A program made the position numbers and the translations under genes. A DNA stretch of 57,223 nucleotides from CAYTGR01 sp964437445 (lineage in GTDB: Bacteria > Chloroflexota > Anaerolineae > B4-G1 > SLSP01), in NCBI GenBank assembly GCA_964437445.1, contig CAYTGR010000032.1, positions 1 through 57,223 on the forward strand, read 5' to 3'. The first letter of the stretch is position 1, and each line of letters starts with the position of its first letter. Below, one piece after another: positions 51,001-57,223 of the stretch. A model generated the notes under the pieces. That model saw only the letters and a list, made by a program, of their open reading frames with translations, was not told where the DNA came from and searched no databases.

Positions 51001-54000
51001 ACCTGGGGCAGCAGCGCGCTGGATTTGTGGTACAGCAACAGCACAGAGATCAATCACTGCACCATTGTCTCCAACACCGCCCAGGCCAACCCGATCCCCA
51101 GCGGCATCTTGCTGGAAGCCGGGAGCTTGATCCTGCGCAACAGCATCGTGGCGTACAACAACACCGATTTCAACTTCCGCTGGTACGACGGGATGTTTAG
51201 CTCGCAGGGCTACAACCTTTCCAACGCCTGGAACGGGCTGCCGACGACGACCGGCGACCTGACCGGCGATCCCCGGCTGGCCCCGCTGGCCGATAACGGC
51301 CCGGCGACCGGCTTGTGGCCGGCGCCCCAAACGCACGCGCTCTTGCCCGGCTCGCCGGCGCTGGATGCGGCCAACCCTGTCCTCTCCCTGACCACCGACC
51401 AACGCGGGCTGCCGCGTCCGCAAGGCATCGCCGCTGACATTGGCGCGTTTGAGCGCGGCTGGCTGGCGCTGACTAAAACGGTCACGCCCACCCTCAACGC
51501 GCCTTATCATGGCCCGGTCACCTACACGCTGACGCTCAGCAACGACGGCGCGAGCGACGCGCCCGGCGTCTGGCTGCGCGACGCGCTGCCAGAGTCCGTG
51601 ACATTTGCGCGCTGGGTGGAGAATCACGGTGCGAGCGTTGCCAACGATACCATCACCTGGAATGGGACGCTCACGGCGACGACCGCGCTCGCCTTCACCT
51701 TTGTCGCCACGCACACCGGCGCCCACGGCGAAACTGTCACCAACACCGCCGCCCTGGGCGATGCGCACCAGCAGGTGTTAGCCGCCGCCGGCTTGACCGT
51801 CGAGCGGCCGCAGCTCGCCGTGAGCAAAACGGTCGCGCCGCTCCTTGCGCCCCGTCACGGCGTCGTTACCTACACGCTCGTCCTCAGCAACAGCGGGATT
51901 GCCGCCGACCCGGCCGTCGTTCTCACCGACACGCTGCCGGCGGAGGTGGATTTCGCGCGCTGGGTGGGTGACGTGCACGGGGCCGTGGTCACCAACGATC
52001 AAATCGCCTGGACGGGCAGCCTGGCCGCCCACACTGCACTCACCTTCACCTTCCAGGTAACGCACACCGGCGATTACGGCGAAACCGTCGTCAATACGGC
52101 CGATTGGCGCGGCAGCATCCAAACGGGGCAGGCCGTCGTCAGTTTTACCGTGGCCTGTGGCGCGGCCCTCACTGTAACCAATACCGCCGACGAGGGTCCC
52201 GGCAGTTTGCGCAACGCCGTCAGCGGTGTCTGTCCCGATGGCGTGGTGACTTTTGCCCCCGCGCTGGCCGGGGAAACCATCTACCTGAGCCGCGAAATTG
52301 TGCTGGACAAGCCGGTGACGATTGACGGCAGCGGCCCAAGCGCGCGGGTGAACCTCAGCGGCAACGGCGCAACGCGGCTATTCGCCCTTAAGGATACCGC
52401 CGTCGTGACCATGACACAGCTCAGCCTGACAGAAGGCTATGCGGTGTACCATCCCCGCTACCTGTATTACGGCGGCGCCATTTACAATGCCGGCGTCCTC
52501 ACGCTGCGGGAGATGCTGTTCACCAACAACAGTGCAGCCGATAGCGGCGGCGCCGTCTATAGCGCATACGGCAGCCGTCTGTGGGTTGATACCAGCGAGT
52601 TTTACCACAACGCGGCAGGGGAGGATGGCGGCGCGCTCTATGTTTACTTCAACAACACCGTCGCCGCCGTGACCGACAGCATCTTTATGAACAACAACGC
52701 CAAAAATGGCGGCGCCATGACGAGCCAGGGAGCCGCGTTGACCGTCACTCATAGCAGCATTGCTGAGAATTACAGTACGAGTAACGGCGGCGGGTTGTAC
52801 ATGTACGAAGGTGTTGTGACCCTCGTGGATTGTACCCTTACCGGCAATCAGGCCAGTTACGGCGGTGGGTTCTACGGCTTTGGCAGCACGGTCTCCCTCA
52901 CTAACACACAGATTCTTACCAACACCGCCAGCGGGTATGGCGGCGCAGGTTTCAGCAGCGAGGGCCAATTGACCATCGCACACAGCGTCATTGGGGGGAA
53001 TACTTCCGCTGACCTAGCCGGCGGGCTACTTTTGCGCGCGGGCCACGCGACCATCAGCGACAGCACGCTGCGCGACAATCGTACCGACCCCGTCACCGGG
53101 CGGATGGGCGGCGCCATCTATAACACGGACGGAGATGTACTCACCGTCACCCATAGTGCGTTCACCGGCAACCAGGCGAAAACGAACGGCGGCGGCATTT
53201 ACAACGTGACCGCTCCGCTCACTGTACAGGCCGGCGACTTTATCGGCAACACGGCCAACGAAGGCGGCGCGCTCTACAGTTACAATGCGCCGCTGAGCGT
53301 GAGCGACAGTGCGTTCTACAGCAACACGGCGTACACCAACGGTGGTGGGCTGCGCCTGGCCGGCGGCAGTACAAGCATTACCACCAGCGTCGTGGCGAGC
53401 AACACCGCGGCCAGCGGCGCGGGTCTCTACAACGAGGGCGGCGGGCTGAACCTGGCAAACAGCACGGTGAGCAGCAACACCGCCACGTTGAGCGGCGGCG
53501 GCCTCGTCAACAATCTCGGCGACCTGACGCTGCGCCATGTCACGCTGGCGGATAACCGCGCGCCTATCGGCGGCGGGCTTATCAACATGGGTGACACGCT
53601 GTATGCCTACAACAGCCTCCTGGCACACAACAGCGGCGGCGACTGCGACAACACCAGCTTCCCCGGCGTCATCGCGGCCAATATCCACAACCTGATCGCG
53701 GATGGCTCGTGCAACGAGAACGCCGTTGGCTTGCTCACCGGCGACCCGCGCCTCGCCCCCCTGACTGGCGGCCTCCACGCCCTGCGGCCGGATTCCCCGG
53801 CGATTGATGCGGGCGACCTGGCCTACTGTCTGCCGACCGACCAGCGCGGGGTGGTGCGGCCCCAGGGCGCGGCCTGCGATATTGGCGCGTTCGAGGCCAC
53901 CTCCCGCCTCAGGATGAACAAAACCGTCACGCCGTCCGTCGTCGCCCCTGGTCAGGCCATCACTTTTACCCTGACCCTCTCCAACGACGGCAGCATCCCG

Positions 54001-54615
54001 GCAAGCGGCATTGTCGTCACCGACACCTTACCGTCTTTCCTGAAAAATGTGTCCCTCAGCTCTAATCTGCTGGTGACCAACACCGGCCACACCCCGCCCT
54101 ATGTCTGGATGGTACAGGATCTGGCGCCGGGGCGAAGCGGGGTTATCACCATCAGCGGCGTGCTGGCTCGCCCGCTGGCAGCGGGAACTTATACCAATAC
54201 CGCCATCATCGCCGCCGCCGGCGACCTGACGGCGGAAAATAATGCCGCTGTCATCACCTTGACTGTGCTCAACATCGCGCCGGCTTTTACCAGTGCGCCG
54301 GTCACCACCGCCACCCAGGAGGTGTCTTATGTCTGTACGACAACCGCTATGGATGACAACGGCGACGCGCTGACCCTCACCGCGTCAACGCTGCCGGCCT
54401 GGCTGACCCTGACCGATCACGGTGACGGCACGGCGACACTCTCCGGCACGCCCGGCAGCACTGACGTGGGCGACCACCTTGTGGTGCTGCGTGTGACCGA
54501 TGGCGAGGGCTTGTTTGACACACAATCCTTCACCCTCACCGTAGCAGCAAAATCGCACTACACGATCTTTCTACCGCTGGTGGTGAGAAACAGACCCACC
54601 GGAGCAGGCAGGTAA
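48085..54615 (+). CDS. Giant secreted surface protein: three beta-helix modules, DUF11 repeats, He_PIG domain and LPLVVRN tail
   Basis: This 2176-aa protein has a signal peptide ending LPARAE. Three modules each open with TVTNTLDSGVGSLRDAI-like sequence and continue as right-handed beta-helix (about residues 36-410, 651-1126 and 1360-1939), rich in GGG/NNTA turns as in polymorphic outer-membrane and CSLREA-type proteins. DUF11 domains follow each module (two, two, one; LSKSAAPATAPFHGILTYTL). A He_PIG-type Ig domain (about 2066-2154, LPAWLTL...LSGTP) and a hydrophobic tail IFLPLVVRNR end it. It is probably a cell-surface adhesin or matrix protein, regulated with the adjacent two-component system. 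Confidence 0.9.
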   Translation: MDRTKLSYRIGCRLALLLALGVTLLMQPLPARAETITVTNTLDSGVGSLRDAIAAAAPGDTIVFAPALSGQTIVLASQLTIDKALTLDGAALTEPLKISGNHSVRVFYITANATLTRLDIINGRTISGGGGIHNEAATLTLYGCNVRNNTAENSSGGGLYNNNGTITIRQSVIRDNQATGSTAVGGGIVNWGTMQVISSTIAGNTAVAGGGIRNHGSLTITASTLSGNTAAYAGGIANLGTLTLANCTLSGNAATHGTYTGSALYQWGHSSYSTMIHHCTIANNTAAGSHQAAVELEDGVITLKNSLIADNGGNFYVWGNAGTDLVSQGYNLADTWNGLPLATGDLTADPLLDTLADNGGPTLTHALLPGSPARDAANPVVSLTTDQRGIPRPWDGDDDGNARSDIGAFEANPPLITLIKSVAPAADVPYHSVVTYTLVLNNATSFTDPTVILTDTLPAEVDFARWVENPGAGVTDDQITWSGVLTAHTALTFTFQVTQTGGYGATIVNTAAASSATGLANAMASFTVSGPQLGLSKSAAPATAPFHGILTYTLVLSNSGDIADPTVVLTDTLPAEVTFARWVENHGAVVNSDRLTWSGSLAACTALTFTFQVTHTGAYPQPLLNLAEWSGSTRTGQATATVSIGCVPTYTVQSAADAGVGSLRQALADVCAGGVIDFAPILAGQTITLTSQLDVPKSVTIDGRSLNTPVRISGGDTTRLFYIYNGVPVTLTGIDLVRGYATSGGAAITNDGLLTLSHAQVTDHRGTSAIYNTSFLTLTHITVARSGNSGREGGGLYNLYRATVLSSTLADNTAQTGGAIYSIHTLTLRDSVISGNRAVYTGGGVYINGSANISRCDVRANGAGIAGGGVALNSGSATVSESILRNNSAAGSAAGGGGLSNLGNLTVLSSTISGNTANAYAGGGAFNDYPGELIVWSSTFSGNTARYGGAIGNKATLRLTNSTLSGNVSTDGTWGSSALDLWYSNSTEINHCTIVSNTAQANPIPSGILLEAGSLILRNSIVAYNNTDFNFRWYDGMFSSQGYNLSNAWNGLPTTTGDLTGDPRLAPLADNGPATGLWPAPQTHALLPGSPALDAANPVLSLTTDQRGLPRPQGIAADIGAFERGWLALTKTVTPTLNAPYHGPVTYTLTLSNDGASDAPGVWLRDALPESVTFARWVENHGASVANDTITWNGTLTATTALAFTFVATHTGAHGETVTNTAALGDAHQQVLAAAGLTVERPQLAVSKTVAPLLAPRHGVVTYTLVLSNSGIAADPAVVLTDTLPAEVDFARWVGDVHGAVVTNDQIAWTGSLAAHTALTFTFQVTHTGDYGETVVNTADWRGSIQTGQAVVSFTVACGAALTVTNTADEGPGSLRNAVSGVCPDGVVTFAPALAGETIYLSREIVLDKPVTIDGSGPSARVNLSGNGATRLFALKDTAVVTMTQLSLTEGYAVYHPRYLYYGGAIYNAGVLTLREMLFTNNSAADSGGAVYSAYGSRLWVDTSEFYHNAAGEDGGALYVYFNNTVAAVTDSIFMNNNAKNGGAMTSQGAALTVTHSSIAENYSTSNGGGLYMYEGVVTLVDCTLTGNQASYGGGFYGFGSTVSLTNTQILTNTASGYGGAGFSSEGQLTIAHSVIGGNTSADLAGGLLLRAGHATISDSTLRDNRTDPVTGRMGGAIYNTDGDVLTVTHSAFTGNQAKTNGGGIYNVTAPLTVQAGDFIGNTANEGGALYSYNAPLSVSDSAFYSNTAYTNGGGLRLAGGSTSITTSVVASNTAASGAGLYNEGGGLNLANSTVSSNTATLSGGGLVNNLGDLTLRHVTLADNRAPIGGGLINMGDTLYAYNSLLAHNSGGDCDNTSFPGVIAANIHNLIADGSCNENAVGLLTGDPRLAPLTGGLHALRPDSPAIDAGDLAYCLPTDQRGVVRPQGAACDIGAFEATSRLRMNKTVTPSVVAPGQAITFTLTLSNDGSIPASGIVVTDTLPSFLKNVSLSSNLLVTNTGHTPPYVWMVQDLAPGRSGVITISGVLARPLAAGTYTNTAIIAAAGDLTAENNAAVITLTVLNIAPAFTSAPVTTATQEVSYVCTTTAMDDNGDALTLTASTLPAWLTLTDHGDGTATLSGTPGSTDVGDHLVVLRVTDGEGLFDTQSFTLTVAAKSHYTIFLPLVVRNRPTGAGR

Positions 54616-55023
54616 TAACGTGTGAAGCCGTAGTGAGGCGCTTGAGTGCCGCCTGACACGCTCAAGCGCCTCACCACAAGCAAAAAAATAGTAGCAGGTG
54701 AGGGGGAGCCATAGATTACGGCGTTCGGGTATCGGTATGCCATCCCAATAATTGTTGAAAACCGCCACCATCAACAGGGTAAATCCATGGTAATCACGCT
54801 CATATCTGGATTATTGCCGGTAGCAATCAAATAGTCGGCTACCTCCAGCCGGCCGTTCGTCTCTGAAAAAATGTCCACTGGCAGAAGGGCTTTTGCATCT
54901 CTGGCGAACTCGCGGTAAAATCGCGGTAACGGCTTGGCCGTTCTGCTTCATCCGGTTCGCCGGTGGGGCAGTCGGCCTTTTCCGTAAGCAAAGTTGCGAG
55001 GTTACCAGCTGAAAGGATATCCC
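54616..55023. other. 408-bp intergenic region with a terminator and a possible gene remnant
   Basis: After the hairpin at 54633-54674 no gene with a good start is seen. On the minus strand an open frame from about 54940 to TGA 54771 lacks a start codon. It reads with gene-like composition (FYREFARDAKALLPVDIF, then RLEVADYLIATGN), so it may be a decayed gene end. The AAAGG of the ROK gene lies near 55010. Confidence 0.5.
54633..54674. terminator. Hairpin after the giant surface-protein gene
   Basis: GTGAGGCGCTTGAG and CTCAAGCGCCTCAC form a perfect 14-bp stem with a 14-base loop, followed shortly by a run of seven A on the plus strand. Read on the minus strand the same hairpin is preceded by T7, so it is bidirectional in form. 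Confidence 0.72.
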
Positions 55024-56421
55024 ATGTCACTCTTTAACTTTATCCCCCCCCGCTTCCTACCGCCGTTAGACCCGGAATTCCGGCCCCCGGCGCTGGTCCA
55101 CCGCGCTTTCCGGGCCGAGGTCGCTGCGGTCGGCGGTATCCCCCTGGTGCTCGGCCTGGAGGCTGCCGATGGCACCTTAGTCCGCTACACCACGTCGGTT
55201 TTCCCGCCTGAGCATCCGCGCGCGGCGGCCAATTTTCCCTATGTGGAGCGGCTGGTCAAATTTTTGCTCTGGCAGGTGGGCGGCTGGCGGCTCTACGTTG
55301 GTGGGCCGCGCGCTATCGCCGAAGGCTTGCAACAGGTCTACGCCCCCCAGGGCGAGCGCGCCTTTGATTACCACTTCATGAGCGACATCTACGAACGGCC
55401 CTTTACCGTCGTCGCCTGTGCGCCGGAAGAGGTGCCGCCCGCGCGCCTGCTGGATCGCCCTCTGGGCCGCCATTTAGAGGGTTGCCGCATCGGCTTTGAC
55501 CTGGGCGCCTCCGACCGCAAAGTCTCCGCCGTGATAGACGGCGAGCCGGTTTACAGCGAAGAGGTAATCTGGGCGCCGCGCGACCACGCCGATCCAGCCT
55601 ATCATTACAATGAGCTGCTGGCCGCGGTGCGCAGCGCGGCGGCCCACCTGCCCCGCGTGGATGCCATTGGCGGCAGTTCGGCCGGCGTCATCATCAACAA
55701 CCGGCCGATGGTGGCTTCACTTTTCCGGGGCGTCCCTCCGGAGCGTTACGGCGAAATCCGCAACCTCTTTTTGCGCCTCGGGGCGGAATTCGGCGTGCCG
55801 ATTGAGGTCGCCAACGATGGCGATGTGACCGCCCTGGCCGGTTCCATGTCGCTGGAGGCCAACGGGGTTTTGGGGATCGCGCTTGGCTCCAGTGAAGCCG
55901 CCGGCTACGTCAATGCCGCCGGCAACATCACCGGTTGGCTCAACGAGCTGGCGTTCGCGCCAGTGGATTACGCGCCCACTGCGCCGGTGGAAGAATGGTC
56001 GGGCGACCGGGGGTGCGGTGCTTCGTATTTTTCGCAACAGGCAGTTTTCCGGCTGGCCCCGCGCGCCGGCATTGCGTTGCCCGCTGACGCCCCGCTGGCC
56101 GAAAAGCTCAAAGTCGCGCAGGAATACCTGGAGGCCGGGCACGCCGGCGCGCGCCAGATTTGGGAGAGCCTGGGCATCTACCTGGGCTACTCGCTGGCCC
56201 ACTACGCGGAGTTTTATGCCGATTGCCGGCATGTGTTGATTTTAGGACGCTGCACCTCCGGCAGCGGCGGGATGTTGTTGCTGGCCGGGGCGCAAGCCGT
56301 GCTGCAGGCCGAATTCCCGGAGCTGGCCGCGCGGTTGCAGCTGCATTTGCCCGATGAAAAGAGCCGCCGGGTGGGGCAGGCCATCGCGGCGGCCAGCCTA
56401 CCCGCTCTACGCAATACGTAA
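55024..56421 (+). CDS. ROK-family protein (sugar kinase or regulator-like)
   Basis: This 465-aa protein is read from ATG 55024 after AAAGG. It has an N-terminal extension of about 155 residues, then an ROK core: CRIGFDLGASDRKVSAVIDG, IGGSSAGVIINN, VANDGDVTALAGSM, LGIALGSSEAAGYVNA and the Cys-bearing DRGCGASYF at the place of the ROK zinc loop. The phosphate-1 loop deviates from the usual DxGGT(K), so kinase activity is uncertain. No helix-turn-helix is evident. ROK proteins act on glucose, GlcNAc or ManNAc. Together with the PIG-L gene 60 bp downstream, amino-sugar metabolism is likely. Confidence 0.78.
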   Translation: MSLFNFIPPRFLPPLDPEFRPPALVHRAFRAEVAAVGGIPLVLGLEAADGTLVRYTTSVFPPEHPRAAANFPYVERLVKFLLWQVGGWRLYVGGPRAIAEGLQQVYAPQGERAFDYHFMSDIYERPFTVVACAPEEVPPARLLDRPLGRHLEGCRIGFDLGASDRKVSAVIDGEPVYSEEVIWAPRDHADPAYHYNELLAAVRSAAAHLPRVDAIGGSSAGVIINNRPMVASLFRGVPPERYGEIRNLFLRLGAEFGVPIEVANDGDVTALAGSMSLEANGVLGIALGSSEAAGYVNAAGNITGWLNELAFAPVDYAPTAPVEEWSGDRGCGASYFSQQAVFRLAPRAGIALPADAPLAEKLKVAQEYLEAGHAGARQIWESLGIYLGYSLAHYAEFYADCRHVLILGRCTSGSGGMLLLAGAQAVLQAEFPELAARLQLHLPDEKSRRVGQAIAAASLPALRNT

Positions 56422-56481
56422 CCCGCTATAGGGGTTGCGTGTTATGTCCAATTTAACAGGAGTTTAACAGGAGGTTTGATC

Positions 56482-57223
56482 ATGCATTTACACCTGGCTA
56501 CCGCAGAACTTTTCATCCCCGACGGGCGGCCGGAGGCCGAAGCGCTAACGCGGACGACCCATCTGGCGATTGCGGCCCATCAGGACGACATAGAAATCAT
56601 GGCGATTGATGGCATCCTGCGCTGCTACCGGCAGCCGGAGCGCTGGTTCACCGGCGTGGTTGTGACCAACGGCAGCGGTTCGCCGCGCGACGATCTCTAC
56701 CGCGATTACACGGATGAGGAGATGCAGGTGGTCCGCCGCCGTGAGCAGAAAAACGCGGCGGTGGTGGGGGAATATGCCGCGCAATTCCTGCTGGACTACC
56801 CCAGCGCGGCGGTCAAGGACCCGGCCGCCGACGAGCCGGTGGCGGACCTGGTTGCCATTTTGCGCGCCACACGCCCGGAAGTGGTCTACACGCACAATCT
56901 GGCCGACAAACACGACACGCACGTTTCGGTTGCGCTGCGGGCGTTGGCGGCGCTGCGTCGCTTAGCGCCGGAGGAGCGCCCGGCCCACGTCTACGGCTGC
57001 GAGGTCTGGCGCGGGCTGGACTGGCTGCTGGACGAGGAAAAAGTCGCCTTTGACTGCTCCGCACGCGAGAGTCTCCAGGCAGCGCTGCTGGGCGTCTTTG
57101 ATTCGCAGATCTGTGGCGGCAAGCGCTACGATCTGGCGACGTTAGGCCGGCGCCGCGCCAACGCCACTTACTACGCCTCGCACGCCACCGACATCGCCAC
57201 CGGCATGGTCTTCGCCATGGACC
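56482..57223 (+). CDS. PIG-L family N-acetylglucosaminyl deacetylase (3' end outside window)
   Basis: The frame runs open from ATG 56482, after AGGAGG, to the end of the window, so at least 247 residues are encoded and the stop lies beyond. The zinc-binding motif AAHQDDIEIM (about residues 32-41, variant of AHPDDE) and HNLADKHDTH (about 137-146) identify the PIG-L/LmbE fold. Members remove the acetyl group from GlcNAc-containing compounds, as in BshB or MshB. It sits behind a ROK-family gene and probably shares its transcript. Its activity is opposite to that proposed for the two GNAT proteins. The specific substrate is unknown. Confidence 0.88.
   Translation, partial: MHLHLATAELFIPDGRPEAEALTRTTHLAIAAHQDDIEIMAIDGILRCYRQPERWFTGVVVTNGSGSPRDDLYRDYTDEEMQVVRRREQKNAAVVGEYAAQFLLDYPSAAVKDPAADEPVADLVAILRATRPEVVYTHNLADKHDTHVSVALRALAALRRLAPEERPAHVYGCEVWRGLDWLLDEEKVAFDCSARESLQAALLGVFDSQICGGKRYDLATLGRRRANATYYASHATDIATGMVFAMD

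Noticed and set aside
1..57223. tRNA, rRNA, IS element and prophage genes
   Set aside because: I saw no cloverleaf tRNA, rRNA-like segment, transposase, integrase or phage structural gene in the window; absence was judged by eye only.

Overview
The window is high-GC, tightly packed DNA that most likely comes from a metagenome-assembled or draft genome of the phylum Chloroflexota (Anaerolineae/Caldilineae-like). This is an inference. It rests on the lipoprotein-rich ABC transporters, the MalT/SARP-type regulator, the huge beta-helix/DUF11 surface proteins ending in a hydrophobic LPLV(L/V)RN tail, and the period-7 intergenic repeats. No marker gene, rRNA or tRNA was seen that would settle the taxonomy. 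A 100-N scaffold gap (24434-24533) is flanked by an identical 55-bp sequence, so it is an unmerged contig overlap and not missing DNA.

Layout. (1) 1-10575: a sugar/polyol or nucleoside-type catabolic unit. It holds a class I aldolase (cut by the window edge), a BMP-family ABC importer (lipoprotein, double ATPase, two permeases), an SDR, a zinc-type dehydrogenase and an FGGY kinase. A small lipoprotein and a RelE/Phd-type toxin-antitoxin pair sit inside it. (2) 11004-32598: an amino-sugar/peptidoglycan-recycling island. It has a NagR-like GntR/UTRA regulator with a perfect 18-bp operator on its own promoter, NamZ (DUF1343), two double-GNAT acetyltransferases, a Dpp/Opp-type ABC importer, a NagZ-type GH3 lipoprotein, an HAD phosphatase, a GH20 hexosaminidase, an epimerase, an AmiE-like serine hydrolase and a fused AnmK-MurQ. 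This matches the Bacillus subtilis murQ-murR-murP-amiE-nagZ-namZ set, with an ABC importer in place of the PTS transporter MurP. (3) 32753-34475: an ECF sigma factor, its probable membrane anti-sigma factor, and a secreted Cys-rich protein broken by a frameshift in a G7 tract. (4) 34649-42938, minus strand: a 1392-aa beta-helix surface protein, a small protein, a giant STAND-ATPase/TPR/SARP regulator and another small protein. (5) 43103-54615: a BadF-type amino-sugar kinase, a NarL-type two-component pair, a degenerate receiver protein and a 2176-aa beta-helix/DUF11 surface protein. (6) 55024-57223: a ROK-family protein and a PIG-L deacetylase cut by the window end.

How it fits together (inference). 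Lipid-anchored NagZ trims GlcNAc from cell-wall fragments outside the membrane, and the ABC importer brings in the rest. The cytoplasmic AmiE-like amidase, NamZ and GH20 strip peptides and sugars. AnmK and the BadF kinase phosphorylate anhMurNAc and MurNAc/GlcNAc, and MurQ turns MurNAc-6-P into GlcNAc-6-P, the probable ligand of the NagR-like repressor.

The strangest structures are these. The peptide-type binding protein consists of two near-identical 1689-bp copies in circularly permuted order. Heptanucleotide tandem repeats of several unrelated unit sequences recur between genes and have entered coding sequence, in AnmK-MurQ and at the N-terminus of the HAD protein. An 80-bp dispersed element carries the ribosome-binding sites of the response regulator and of the giant surface protein.
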